DNA of 64,000 nt from Anniella stebbinsi (GCA_029215795.1 JARDYH010000005.1:39066001-39130000), one strand, 5' to 3'; shown: positions 42,539 to 54,394, numbered from the stretch's first letter. Made by a program: numbers and translations. Notes: a model not told the origin generated them from the letters alone.

Positions 42539-43572
42539 CGCAGTTGCTTGCTAACTGAAAATAAATTCAAAATGCAAGCCTCGCCCCTCGGCGTTCACCA
42601 CTCCCACCTGGGCCACCAACCAATAAACTGGGTGGAGGAGGGGCAGCCTAGTGGAGGCAAACCAGATGCTCCACCCAATCCCCGCCCCAGCCCTCAGCCC
42701 CCGGCTCCTGGCTATGAGGGGTGGGCCTACCAATCAGGGCACACGCTGCCTCAGACCCTTGGCTATTAAATATTTCGAGCTCCAGGCCTGCCCTTTCTCA
42801 CTCGCGTGAGGGAACCCCTCCCCCACCAATCAAGGATCCTACGTGCTGCTCGGCCCCAAGCCCTGCTGCCAAGAAGGCCCTGTTCCCGCCTTGCTCCTTT
42901 GCCCCCGCCTGCCTAGACAAGCCGGTCTCCCAGCCTGTGCCCCAGAGCCAACAGGCCCTCGTACAGCCCTCTACCCGGGGCACCAGCTGCTACTGCCCCA
43001 GCAAACTTGGCCTAGCCCCACAACGCCTGGACCTGCCGCCTTTAACCCCCTCCATAAGAAGGCGCTGCCTCCTGCACCGCGACCCGCCCCTCTGCCCGGC
43101 CAACGGCCCTGTGGCTCAGCAGGGTCCTGCCGCACCCGAGGCCCCGCGCCCCCTCCTGCCAGAGACCCGCCGGTCTCTAAAACCTGTGGCCCGAAGGCCA
43201 AGAAGTCTTGTTGCCCCTGCCCGCGGTTCCGGCCAACAGCTGCCACCTCCGCGCCAAACCACCGCCGCCTCCGTGCCGAATTGCAGCTGCGCCAAAGTCT
43301 CCGCCGCGCCGCGCGCCAAACCACTGCCTCTGCTCCTCCGGAGCCGCTTGGTGAGCAAGAGAGGGAAGGGAGGGAGGCTCTCCCTTATATAGCCTTCGCT
43401 CCTCCCTTCCCGGTGGCACCACCCTCGCTCCTCCACTCAGGAGCAAGCATGTCTCCGCTCTCTCCCCCTCCCGCAAAAGCCTCCCCGCCCCCAGGCCATT
43501 GGCTGGGGGCGGCAGAATGGCGCTTGTCCTTTCAAGCAGTGTCTGGCAGCTGTGGTGGGATGGATGAGGGCT
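42539..43572 (-). promoter_or_regulatory. 5' leader/promoter region of Ngaro copy 2
   Basis: GC-rich and pyrimidine-rich on the plus strand, without domain-bearing frames. On the sense strand a TATA-like GGCTATATAAGGG lies at 43381-43393 and a CCAAT box (gccaatggcc) near 43497-43506, in the order and spacing of a promoter. The long Pro-rich frames here (up to 243 aa) come from base composition. Confidence 0.6.
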
Positions 43573-44411
43573 AAGACACTGAAAGTGGCATGTTTTATTG
43601 CCTTAGCACTGCAGATGTTTCTGTATCTTCAGCTTCTGCTAAAGTAAAGTGGTATAACAATATTCAGATAAATAAGTACTCCTAATTTGGCTGCTTATTT
43701 ATAGATGGTTGCTTAATTAAACCATGCATTAACATATTTTTGGTTTTGAACTTATGTACAGGGAAATAGGGAAATTTGCCCCTGTTCTAGGTAGTAAAAT
43801 TTTAATTGCAAACAACATACATCTTGGTAACTCATGACACGTATGCCTGAAAAATATTATGGGCCTGTTCAGACAACATGCTAAGCCATGGTTAGCTAAC
43901 CCTTGTGCAGAAGCCTGATTCCCAGATAATTTCATGCTCCAAATCAGCTGAAGACTATCTTATGTCAGCTGTTGATTCTTTACTGACCTGGAGTGAAACT
44001 AGCACAGGCACAACCACTCTCAAATATTGTGGACTTCATTCTACCAGTTTCTGAGCACACTGGCACACTCCAGCAAATGACATAAGCTCATAATTAGCTT
44101 TGAGCAATGAGGAAACCCACCCTACTTAATAAGATTAACTGCATGTCAAATGCCCTGTAGGTCTCATAGCCTCCTATTAAACTTTTATCCTAAACCCATT
44201 ATATGGGGCAGGAGTCCCCTTGACTTCATCCATCTAGTCACTTCTAACTAGGATGGTAACACTGGATTTCAATTAAAAGAAGGCAGGGGAGAATACCAAC
44301 AAACAGGGATGTTCATTTTGCATGAGGGAATGAGAATTCAGACATATCCAGGCTAATTCCTGTTTGCTTGTTACTAGCCTGATATAAAGTATTTCAAGTA
44401 CATCTGACATT
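43573..44411. other. Unassigned; half MITE at 43861-43915
   Basis: No gene. gggcctgttcagacaacatg (43861) followed by ctaagccatggttagctaac matches the left arm of the MITE at 46632; the right arm is absent. Confidence 0.5.
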
Positions 44412-44414
44412 TAA

Positions 44415-44454
<40 letters not shown>

Positions 44455-45290
44455 TTCATTTCTAACCTGACCTTCCATCCAGATCGAGGCGGGGAACAAC
44501 AATAAATACAAATATAAAAACAACAAAATAGATAAATCATTAAAGCAGATAAAAACAATACATTATTAAAAACATCTTAAAATTAAATTGGGTAGGCTTG
44601 CCAGAAGAGAGCAGTCTTCACCGCTTTCTTAAATTCCGGAAGACTGCTAATTTGTCGATTCTCCTCCGGCAGGCCATTCCACAGCCTGGGAGCAGCAGAA
44701 GAAAAGGTCCTCTGGGTAACACTCATCAGCCTAGTTCTGGCTGACTGGAGTAAATTCTTCCCAGAGGACCTGAGCGTGCGGGGCGGATTACACGGGAGAA
44801 GGTGATCCCGCAGGTAACCTGGACCCAAACCATGTAGGGCTTTAAAGGTAATAACCAACACTTTATACATCGCCTGGAAACTAATTGGCAGCCAGTGGAG
44901 CGATTTTAAGATTGGTGTTATGTGGTCACCCCTAGGTGTACCGGTGACCAACCTGGCTGCCATATTTTGAACTAATTGAAGTTTCCGGACTAGGCACAGC
45001 GCATTGCAGAAGTCGAGCCTTGAAGTTACCAGTGAGTGCACTACCATCTTTAGGTCTTCCAACTCTAGGAAGGGGCGCAACTGGCGTATCAGCCGAAGCT
45101 GATGGTAGGCACTCCTGGCCGTCGCATCTATCTGGGCTGTCATTTGGAGCGATGGATCCAGGAGCACCCCCAAGCTGCAAACACAGTCTTTCAGGGGGGT
45201 GTATTCCCATCCAGAACTGGTTGACACACCAGTTTGTGCCCTTGACAGCAAGCACCTCTGTCTTGTCTGGATTATTATACAGTGGTTTTA
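44412..45290 (-). mobile_element. L2-type LINE, 3' fragment
   Basis: Minus-strand 3' end with (ATT)n tail (44418-44452), the ggaacaac tail segment, and a still-open ORF2 C-terminal piece (separate entry). 5' truncation is the usual result of incomplete reverse transcription. Confidence 0.8.
44583..45251 (-). pseudogene. C-terminal piece of L2 ORF2 (reverse transcriptase)
   Basis: 222 residues open to the natural stop. Recognisable blocks of the region after the RT palm: CSLGVLLDPSLQMTAQIDA, HSLVTSRLDFCNAL, LQLVQNMAARLVTG, ILKSLHWLPISF, VITFKALHGLGPGYL and RLWNGLPEE. The endonuclease and RT catalytic core are missing, so it cannot function. The lack of frame breaks suggests a fairly young insertion. 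Confidence 0.8.
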
Positions 45291-45390
45291 CACTTTGAAC
45301 TCATACACAGTTGTGGCCCAGATCCAGTAAAAAAAAGCTCTGTTATGTGCCAACAGCTATTTGCATGCTTGATGCTTCTAATTTTTTATT

Positions 45391-45409
45391 GGGGAGAGAG
45401 AGGGGGGGG

Positions 45410-45440
<31 letters not shown>

Positions 45441-45465
45441 AGAGGGAGAGAGAGAGGGAGGGAGC
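45391..45465. repeat. (GA)n purine tract
   Basis: About 75 bp of almost pure A/G on the plus strand (ggggagagagaggg and variants). Confidence 0.95.
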
Positions 45466-45771
45466 ACTGCATTTGACGATGTCTTGACAACTTCCTGGGT
45501 TTCAAAAGCAGCTTCTGTTGCCACTTCCAGCACAGCAGAGCTTTAAAAAGATTATGTGGATTTCTTTTGTGGAGACAGCTTTCTTCTCACAGGCCTGCTT
45601 CTTTTAGAAAATGATCTTCATTTTTACTTTGCTTTGTCGTTTAATTCCTCCGTAGTGCTTGTCCAGCAGTTGTTTAACAAGTGACACATTACGGCAAGCT
45701 TATCCTTGTAGCAATAGCCTGGCATTTGGGGAAGCTGTGTGCTCCCACCCTTCTATGTAGGAAAATAGAGC
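45466..45771. other. Unassigned sequence
   Basis: No gene recognised. Confidence 0.45.
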
Positions 45772-45900
45772 CTTCCCCAACCTGGTGCTTTCCCGATGTT
45801 TTGGACTTCAACCCTCATCAGTCCCACCCGGCCTGGCAAATGGTCAGGAAATAAGTAATTCAGAACATTTGGAAGGCACCAAGTTGGGGAAGATTGGGGC
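45772..45900. mobile_element. ACTACAACTCCCA-type MITE (diverged)
   Basis: ccttccccaacctggtgctt / tgttttggacttcaaccctc at the left and ggaaggcaccaagttgggga at the right. Confidence 0.55.
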
Positions 45901-46151
45901 AGTTGTTGTCGTTTTTTAAAGGGGTAAAGGGCAGCAGAGTGCTCCTCCTCCAGGAAGGATATCCCCCTGCGTGTTTTGTATGGCCAGAACAGTGCCCAAT
46001 TGAAGTGGGACTTGTGACGAACTTGAACAAGGCTGGAACGTTGCTGGTGCTTGCTGTTAAAAACGATCATGTAAAAGGGCCCTTAGGGCAGGATTGGATG
46101 GTCAACTCTCACATTGTTTTTCTGGGCACCGTTTTAATAATAAAGCTTAGC

Positions 46152-46200
46152 TAGGGTGACCATATGGAATGGAGGACAGGGTTCCTGTATCTTTAACAGC
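46152..46200. mobile_element. Truncated hAT-like MITE end
   Basis: TAGGGTGACCATATGGAATG then cctgtatctttaacag, after which similarity stops. One terminus only. Confidence 0.7.
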
Positions 46201-46276
46201 TGGTGAGCACTAGTTTTAGAGATTAGCCTTAGCAGAGAAAACCACCATCAACAGGCATGAGAGGTGTGTCTTCGGT

Positions 46277-46278
46277 AT

Positions 46279-46309
<31 letters not shown>

Positions 46310-46312
46310 TTT
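46277..46312. repeat. (TATT)n microsatellite
   Basis: About nine TATT units. Confidence 0.9.
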
Positions 46313-46631
46313 TTGCTTCACTGCAGTTAGCTGACAGCTAAATTTAGACTCCCTGGTTGGTATCATGCTACAGGCATGGATTAAATGACCAATTCAGTTA
46401 TGTTTGCAAAATGGGAGCAACCCCAGCAAGTACATAGTACTAGGCAAATTTGCTTTTAACAATATTGCCTAGTTTGTGGGGCGGTGGTGGAGGGGGAGGG
46501 GAGCTAATAACTGTGTCTAGACTGAGCACTATGGTTCCAGCAAAGTCATGTGATTGCTTTACTGCACACCCAGGTTTTTTAAATGGCATTGCAATGGCTT
46601 TCAAAACTTATTCAGTATTTTGCCATATACA
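46313..46631. other. Unassigned sequence
   Basis: No gene recognised. Confidence 0.45.
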
Positions 46632-46800
46632 GGGCCTGTTCAGAGAACACGTTAAGCCATAGTTAGGGTCGCTAACGCTTTTGCAGCAAGTGGTTAGTGA
46701 GCATGATTAGGAACAACACCGTTCACACAGCGCACTAAGCTGTCATAGTTAGCTCAAAATGCTTAATCATCATGGTTTAGCGTGTTGTCTGAACAGGGCC
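46632..46800. mobile_element. Inverted-repeat MITE (CCTGTTCAGA type)
   Basis: gggcctgttcagagaacacg at the left is mirrored by cgtgttgtctgaacagggcc at the right. Inner ttaagccatagttag and ggtttag words are also mirrored. hAT-like in appearance; no target duplication resolved. Confidence 0.65.
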
Positions 46801-47096
46801 GTTCAGATATGGCATGAATGGGGCTGTGTGTTAGTACAAGTCCAGGTGGTATAAGTGAAATAAGTCCTCATTTAAAGTGGGAAAAATTACTCAAGCACAA
46901 TAGAATTTTGTTGGTTGTTGTGGGTAGGGAGAATTTCAGGTTGAGAGAGTGCTGTATGAAAACCAGATTCCCTGCTTCCTTTTCCATTTTGTGGATTTTA
47001 ACGATTCTATACCATTGTTGGCATTCTGGTTGTATTCTTACGGCTTTTACCAACTCTTCTATCACTTCTCTATGGCTAACTGTAGGCAGACTACAA

Positions 47097-47240
47097 TAGA
47101 CTTCCCCAGCCTGGTGCCCTCCAGAGGTTTTGGACTTCAACTCCACCATCCCTAGCCAACATGACCAAAGGTCAGGAATACTGGGAATTATAGTCCAAAA
47201 TATCTGGAGAGCACCAGGTTGTGGAAGGCTGGTCTAATGG
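47097..47240. mobile_element. ACTACAACTCCCA-type MITE
   Basis: ccccagcctggtgccctcca / ttttggacttcaactccacc and ggaattatagtccaaaatat / gagcaccaggttgtggaagg as inverted arms. Confidence 0.6.
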
Positions 47241-47852
47241 AAAAAAACACCATCTCATAGGACAGGAAATTCCCATTTCTACAATGTTCCAAGTGATACA
47301 ATGGTAAAAAATTACTTTGACTCACATACTTGACATTATAATCAGGATGCTTGCCACACCATCTCACTTGAAACTTCTGTTACTCTGAGTGGTTGTTATA
47401 TGTATTGTTCTTTGCCCACTGCCCAGTTTGGTTGTATTAGTTTTGGTTGTGATTCGGTTGTCATGTTTTGTTATGGGCAGTGGTCAAAACAAATTAACTA
47501 TTCCCAGCATGCTTGTATGACTAAGGAGAATTACTGCAGAAAGTGACAACAGATGGAGGGCAGAATCAGCATTGCCAACCACCACGATTTTATTCTTTCT
47601 CTCCTACGTTAAACACATTCTTTTGCTTAGGGTCCTGAATGGAGTTCATCTCTCCCTTTCATTAAGCCAAACAGGTCTGTCCATGTGATTGCAAGGGGAA
47701 GCTTGGTGGTGTAGCATCAGCATACACCAAGGGCTTGTCAATTAAAAGGGCAAAGAAGTTTTGTTGTAAGTTCACAACATCTTGTCTCACCTGACTCATG
47801 GGTAGCATCCCGGCAGGTCTCTTCATCACCTGACCCCGACCAATTGACTGCT
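47241..47852. other. Unassigned sequence
   Basis: No gene recognised. Confidence 0.45.
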
Positions 47853-47868
47853 TCATACACTGTAACAG

Positions 47869-48037
47869 TAGGGTGACCATCCTGTATCTTTCACAGAAAA
47901 GGGAATGTTTTTAGGATGTTTTATTGCTATTTTAATAATGTTTGCCATGTTTTTAATCAGTTTTATGTATTTTATCATATTTTATATTTACTGTTGTTCC
48001 CTGCCTCAATCCAAATGGAGAGGCGGGTAAGAAATAA

Positions 48038-48082
<45 letters not shown>

Positions 48083-48333
48083 AGCAGGTGTCATTTGTAT
48101 GCGTGCAGCACCTGGTGAAATTCCCTTTTCATCAGCACAGTTAAAGCTGCACTAACTACACTAGAGTGACCAGATACAAAAAGAGGACAGGGCTCCTGCA
48201 GCTTTAACTGTGGTGATGAAAAGGGAATTTCACCAGGGGCTGCATGCATACAAGAGACACCTGCTGAAATTCCCTTTTCTATAACCAGTTAATGATAAAG
48301 GAGTCCTGTCCTCCTTTTCATATGGTCACCCTA
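47869..48333. mobile_element. hAT-like MITE carrying an L2 tail
   Basis: Ends TAGGGTGACCATCCTG and CATATGGTCACCCTA. The palindrome is opened at aagggaat / cagcaggtgtc by an L2 3' end (about 47906-48082); intact copies read through that point. tcatacac follows the right end and also occurs 8 bp before the left end (47853-47860), a possible displaced duplication. Confidence 0.8.
47906..48082 (+). mobile_element. L2 3' tail nested in the MITE
   Basis: tttttaatcagttttatgta, then gttccctgcctcaatccaaa / tggagaggcgggtaagaaat and a terminal (ATT)n: only the last 177 bp of an L2. Confidence 0.75.
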
Positions 48334-49944
48334 TCATACACCATGGAAACAGCACCTGTAGTGCTTGCGCAGCCTGAGGGGTCTGCCCTACACAGTGCAG
48401 GTAACCTGAGTGAGCAGAGTGGAGAGCACTGTTCCCAAGCATCCTATCCTGAGAGTTCCAATGATGTGTCTGTCATGGCAACAGCATAGCGGGCATTCTG
48501 GTGGTGGAGCAGGGCTTCCGCCCAATCCTATACAGAGCTCCTCAACCTGTGCCACTCAAGTATAGGACTGTTCTGTTTGAAACTTTGCGGTAACTCTTTA
48601 TTCATAGCAATTGCAAAGCCATGTGCAAAAGTATATCATACCTAAGACTCTTTCCTTCCAGTACAAGCAAATGAATAATTAAGAAGAGATTATATGTTTC
48701 ATATGATATGGTTCCTCTTGGCACAGCATTACCAATCCAACTGAGCTAAAGATAAATGTATTTCTTTTTCCTCCTCCACAAGGTATTATTTGGAGGGTAT
48801 CATGTAATTTACACATGACATCTAAGTCCCCGACCTAAAGTACAAAGATAAATTTAGCCCATTTAATTTCATCCACGCAAGTCATGTCTTGAACTATCCC
48901 AACCAGTCCTGCCTCAACAGTAAAAAGAGAAGATGCTATTCCAAGAAGCATCTTTTGCTCCTTAGTATTGCTTTTGCTCTTTATTGCAGGCAATTATATT
49001 CCAATATGAATTCTGTTACTATTTGAAGCAGCCCAGTGGTAGTATTAACTGTGGGGGTGAGGAAACCCACCCCCTGAATTTCTCTGCTAGTTGAAGATGG
49101 AAACTTTTTGTCAAAAAAAAAAAAAGTGACCGTTATGTCCAGATATTGAAAGGGCTTGGGAGGATCCTGAGTACTGTAAACAGAAGGGAGCTTCTGAAAG
49201 GGGACATTCCCACTTCTCCTCCTCTCCCCCAAAGCCCTACTGACCCAAAATGCCCCTCCAAGGAGTCAGGGGGAGTCTCTTCAACAACCTGGGATGGGAT
49301 GTGAATGATTGCTGGCAGCCATTCAGAAATGCAGCTTGATGGCACGCTTTTTATTGTCAGATTTGCAGGTTGGGTTGTTCTGATGCTTTTTAACTCCAAG
49401 CTTTATTGGGGGTGCAGGATCCATCCCATCCCAATGCAGTCTAGTGACTGTCCAGAAAGTGTCTGACAGAGAATGCGTTTTATCCTTTGGTTGTCAGTCA
49501 GGGTGCAGGATCCAATCCTTCACAAAGGATTCCGATAGTGATTTGGGTGTGCAATACTTTTTTGTGTTGCCATTTCTGCATGGTCCCTAAAATGCACAGT
49601 ATAAGCAGCAAATCACTCTGTATTCAATTTGCTCCACTGGCCATCCTGAAATTTGGTGTATTTTTATGGCCATTTGGAAGGAACCAATGTATTTCAATAG
49701 CCATTTTCTGTTATTCATTTGTGTATGTCGCTGATTTGGATAATACTCCCCACCTCCACCAAATCCTTATCCCAGACTGTTCAGGAGGATCCCCCAACTC
49801 TCTGGAGATGCTTTTAAGGGGCCCATGAGAGCTGCAGGGGGACAGGAAGTCTCTTTCTGTAAACTTCTTTTCAGTTCCAGCACTCTGGATCCAAGATATT
49901 GTTAGGACTCAGCAGCCTTGTACCTAAGGGCTTCTCCGCATAGA
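48334..49944. other. Unassigned sequence
   Basis: No gene recognised; frames of up to 113 aa carry no recognisable domain. Confidence 0.45.
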
Positions 49945-50262
49945 TAGGGTGACCATATGGAAAGGAGGACAGGGCTCCTGTATCTTTAACAGTTGTATAG
50001 AAAAGGAAATTTCAGCAGGTGTCATTTGTATGCATGCAGCAACTGGTAAAATTCCTGCTTCAGCACAACAGTTAACACTGCAGGAGCCCTGCCCTTTTTT
50101 TGTATCTGGTCACTCTAGTATAGCTCCTGTGGCTTTAACTGTTGTGATGAAGAGGGAATTCCACCAGGTGCTGCATGCATACAAATAGCACCTGTTGAAA
50201 TCCCCTTTTCCATGCAACTGTTAAAGATTCAGCCCTGTCCTCCTTTTCATATGGTCACCCTG
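49945..50262. mobile_element. hAT-like palindromic MITE
   Basis: Starts TAGGGTGACCATATGG and ends CATATGGTCACCCTG. Typical inner motifs ctttaacagttgtatag and gtatgcatgcagcaactgg. No flanking duplication visible. Confidence 0.8.
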
Positions 50263-51077
50263 TAGAGGCTTTTTATCCTGTGATTTTACCAGAGTTTCTG
50301 CTTCTGAATTCTTTGCAGGATTAAGGCTGGCCCTTTACATGCACTTCCCTTATCCCTCTTTCCCCTTCTATATATTTTATTATACAGCCACTAGATGGTG
50401 CTATTGTTATAGCACCACTTCCCCTTCACACAGTCAAATTCAACCAGATTCAAACCGGATCTTTTTATTACTTCATTATTTCCATTTCAAATGAAGTCAC
50501 ATAAATGGTCAGAAAACACAGGAGAGGTGCTGGAGGCTGATCATGTAATGTAAAGGACCAAGAAACATCTGTGAGTAACCAATCTCAATCGCAGGATAAA
50601 AGCCCCATGTGGAGAAGCCCTAAGTCAAGGATGGTGGACCAATGCAGCCAGATTGGGAATGGGAATTTGACTTCTTTCCACACTAGACCAAATAAGATGC
50701 AGCCAACCAGTTGCACATGCTGGACCATTGATCATATTTCCTTATTCCCCCCCCCCCTCTGGGTTGTGTTTGCTTTTACTTAGGATATAGAAGGCCAAGG
50801 ATTCAGTGTGTATGAAACTCAAAATATGGATGCAGCCTGCCCAGAAGAAAGGGAAGACTGTTTATCTAAAAAAAATATTTAGAATCATTGCAATGACTTT
50901 GACTGAGTGTCACAGATTAGAACATTGCATTAAGTAGATACACAAAGCAACATGACAGCTTCAGCCCCAAAGTGGTTTGCAAACCTAAGGAGTGCAATGC
51001 AACCTTAGATAACATAAATGCCTGTGTTTAGTCATGGCAAGGCTTTGTTGATGATTCTGCCTCACTCAAGAAATGAG
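50263..51077. other. Unassigned sequence
   Basis: No gene recognised. Confidence 0.45.
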
Positions 51078-51640
51078 GAATGTGCAGCCCTCCAGATGTT
51101 GCTGGACCACAACTCCCATAATTAACTAAAACAGCAGCATTACATTCCAATACAAATCAAAAATAACAGTCAGCAACTGATAAAACCATAAAATGTGAAA
51201 TTTAGAATATAAAATATCTATTAAAATAAGACTAAAATATTCAGTTTCATACTGCTTTGGGAGGGCCCCCCAGCATCTTATCTACTGTGGGGTTGTCGTG
51301 CCCTTGATTTGATATTGTGATTTCCTGCATGTAAATTATGAGTGGTTCTATCAGGCTAGGGAGAGAGCAAGATTTCTTTCCTATAGCAGGAGATTCCATA
51401 TGGATGGGGCCACTGTAGAAAAGGCCCCATCTCTTGTGCCGGGGGCCTCTGTGGCTGATTTTTGGACCTGGGCAGGTTCATACTGGTGCAGGCAATCCTT
51501 CAGAAAACCTGATCCCAACCCATTTAGAGATTTAAAGGGAATTAAATTGTGCCCAGAAATGAGCTGGGAATCTGTGCAGTTGGTATAATATCCATGTTAT
51601 ATGCTCTGATCACCTGGCCCTCATCTTGATTGTGCTGCCG
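51078..51640 (-). mobile_element. Half MITE followed by an old L2-like LINE tail
   Basis: 51078-51122 (gcagccctccagatgttgct / ggaccacaactcccataatt) is one arm of the ACTACAACTCCCA MITE. From about 51123 to 51640 the minus strand resembles an L2/CR1 3' region (reverse of aaacctgatcccaacccatt / tagagatttaaagggaatta). Diverged. Confidence 0.4.
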
Positions 51641-51649
51641 TCGCAGTAC

Positions 51650-52060
51650 AGTGGCGGGGGCAGGTGTATTGACGCTCCTTCCGGCCATCTACACTGGAAG
51701 GAGCGTCAAGGCGGCTTTTCCTGTCGCCGCCGCCGTTGTGCCCGTGCCTCCCCAGCAACAGCTGGAAGGGCAGCTGGGAGCATCGGCTCTCCTCTTCTAT
51801 GATAAGTTTTTTTTAAAAAATGGGGAGAAGGACTGAGGAGGTGGTGCAGCGAGCTTATGGCTCGCTGGTCCACCCCCTTCCCTTCCCAGCCCAGCCCGCT
51901 CCGCTCTAAAAAAAGTCGGGATAAATGCTCAACTTTTTTAGAGTGGAGTGTTGGGTCTTTTCCCCGCAGTAGCTTCGGAGTGGCGGCAACATCATGTAAT
52001 CCACCTGCTTCCACTCTGAAGCTACTGCGGGGAAAAGAGCCTGCCTAGAGTTATCCCCGG
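51650..52060. mobile_element. Three-hairpin foldback element
   Basis: Three hairpins in a row: a 14-bp perfect stem (51669-51682 with 51696-51709), a 12-bp stem (ctctaaaaaaagt 51904-51916 with 51932-51943), and a stem of about 26 bp (51957-51983 with 52011-52037, containing ccccgcagtagctt). CpG-rich between the hairpins. Probably a non-autonomous foldback transposon; no outer termini were identified. Confidence 0.5.
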
Positions 52061-53361
52061 GCAGTTGCATTTTGCATGAGCTGCAGCTTCCAAATTGTGT
52101 TCAAAGGCCACTCCACGCAGACTGCACTAGAGAAGGCTAGTCTGGATCTCCCTCCTGCCTCAGAGTCTCTAGAAGTTAAATGTCTGAGTGGGAAATGGAT
52201 GCCTCTTAGAGAAAAGAGGCATCCATGTAAGTACGTGTGCCTGAACGCTAAGGCACCCTGCAGTAGACAGCCGGCCATTTCATTCACTGCAGCAATATAT
52301 TTTGAACTGTTGCTCATATACTGTAGCACAGTTATGTTTCCCATTTATGGCTTTAGCTCGAAAAACGTCTTTGTTTTTAAATCAATGGATGATAAGCTAG
52401 GCTTGATGCTAGCACATGACAGCTTCAGGCAAATTGTGGACTGGGCCCACCACTGCTTATGCTTGGCCTGGTCCCTTCCCCACACCCGCCTGACACACAC
52501 TGTTTTCTGCTGCCTGACACTGACTAGAGCAGAGCCTGGCAGCACAGGACTGGCACTCCTGCCAGCACTGTTGTTGAACCACCTACTGCTGCCAGTTCCC
52601 ACCAAGCCGCCTGCCCACCAGAAGCAACCTGAGAGCAGCAGATCGCCAGGGGATGGACTTGCCCTACCTCCATTTTGATTCCACTGTACTGCATGAGCAC
52701 AGGATGAGGACATCAAGATGGCGGTTGGGGGCAAGGCTAGCCATAAGATGCCAGTGGTCCTGCCTGTGCTGCTACTGGACTGCCTGCTGCTGTCCCACAC
52801 AGGAAGCCTGAGAAAGGTTATTATTGCAGGCTCTGAGGAACCAGTACAGCCTACTGGAAGTGGCCCTATTTCATCATTTTCACATGGAAGCTTCTACACC
52901 CGAGGAGGGGGATTGGGGCCAAGTGCACCGTTCTCATTACACATGGAGGGTGACTGCACAAAGGAGAACTTCCTCTCTCTCCACAGAGGCTCTCTCCTGA
53001 AAATGTTAGATAGAACCCTAGGATTCTAACATTGCAGGGAGGGCCCTTCACAAACAGAGGCTCCATTCATTGTGGAGGGCAGTCAGTGGCTCTTCATGAA
53101 GAGGGCAATAAGAATGGTGATGGTAGAAGAGGGTGACATGAATGGTGAAGGGGTGGAGTCCGCACACTCCTCTTCACTCCCCCTTCACAGTTTACACATG
53201 AGGAGAATGACTGAACAGGGCTACACCTGTATGTAACTATATGTGGAGGGGGGCACTGCTGGCACTGACCCTTGGCATGAGAACTGACATGTTATAAGTA
53301 AGCATGACCTTATTGTCGTGTATGAAATATTGGAGGGTGTGCTGTAGTTCCGCTCGTTTCA
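52061..53361. other. Unassigned sequence
   Basis: A 200-aa plus-strand frame (52076-52678) has no recognisable domain and no homologue I know, so no gene is called. Confidence 0.4.
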
Positions 53362-53600
53362 AGGGTGTGGTGAAGTGGCTAAAGTGTTGGACTGGGTGTC
53401 GGGAGATCCGAGTTCTAGTCCCCACTCAGCCATTGAAGCCCAATGGGTGACTTTGGGCCAGTCGCAGACTCTCAGCCCAACCTACCTCACAAGGTTGTTG
53501 TTGTGAGGATAAAATGGAGAGGAGGAGGATTATGGACACCGCTTTGGGTTCCTTGGAGGAAAAAAGGTGGGATACAAATGTAATAAGTAAGTAAATTTTA
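53362..53600 (+). mobile_element. tRNA-derived SINE (best-preserved copy)
   Basis: Head ggtgaagtggctaaagtgtt (A-box region), B box gagttctagtcc (53410-53421), body gtgactttgggccagtcgca and gaggataaaatggagaggag, tail ggttccttggaggaaaaaag / gtgggatacaaatgtaataa. The head suits RNA polymerase III transcription; it is not a functional tRNA. Confidence 0.85.
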
Positions 53601-54394
53601 AATGGTAAATAATTTCCAGATATTTGTGTTATATTTTTTGCTTGTTGAGCACAAAAAAAGAGCCATACGCTTTCGAGACCAACAGATAATTTGATACCTT
53701 CTTTGACGAAAAATAATTTGATTTTTCTTCCCACTGTAAAACAGACAGGAAGAAAATGGGGGGTATTAAGCATCTATGGGGAATCTAATGGGCCACCTAC
53801 TCTAAAAGGGTTTCCTCTGCCAGATCTCTGGAAAGAAAGTAAATAGTTTGTAGATATTCAATTTACATTCTACATGATAATGTTGTGCCCTCTGGTGATC
53901 AAGAGTGGAACTGCTCATTGGATGACTAAGGAAAGGTAAGATCGCTGGAATTCTTTGGGTCTTGGTTAGGCATATATTAAGCCATATAAAAGGCAGGAGT
54001 ATCTAGATCCTCACTACTAAAGTACGTTGCATTTATTTCAATGGGAACCAAGTTCAACTAACTGGATCCATTTTTCTCGACTGTTTCTTCTCAAGGGAGC
54101 TGATGTTGGACTAACTTTTGGCTGTGAAAATACAAGAAGTTTTCAAAGTTTGAGAACCTAAGAGAACTAAGATTTTAGCCCTAGCCACTTGTGGTCATGA
54201 CTCAAGGGTACAGCAGATGTGATGCATACAGAGAACTGGATCCAGAATTAGGTGCCTGCCCTCTCCTCCCCATGGCAGCCCCTCCAGCCCCTTGAGAATG
54301 TTATGCAGAGGATTGGGGAACACCGCTGAATGGTGCAAGCTGTAATGTTGGAGAGGGGCATCCCCAAAAGTCTGATGGTGGCACCATCTGTGAA
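53601..54394. other. Unassigned sequence
   Basis: No gene recognised. Confidence 0.45.

Larger units (their letters stand above)
37462..43572 (-). mobile_element. Degenerate Ngaro-type retrotransposon, copy 2
   Basis: A second minus-strand element with the same gene order as copy 1 but clearly diverged in sequence. The left (3') boundary is set by tgcggaagg and taaataaagagtcgagac, which align with the copy 1 terminus. The right boundary, tgagggct, is less certain. It has one 3' repeat region only, lacking the internal repeat pair, and in-frame stops in gag and the recombinase. RT/RNase H and hydrolase frames remain open. Confidence 0.85.

Noticed and set aside
42721..43574. Pro-rich plus-strand frames of up to 243 aa
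   Set aside because: They lie antisense to the Ngaro copy 2 leader and reflect C-rich composition; no domain is seen.
52076..52678. 200-aa plus-strand frame as a host exon
   Set aside because: Composition and content look non-coding; no similarity I recognise.
53400..53430. A tRNA gene
   Set aside because: The A and B boxes belong to a SINE head; no full cloverleaf or anticodon arm can be drawn.
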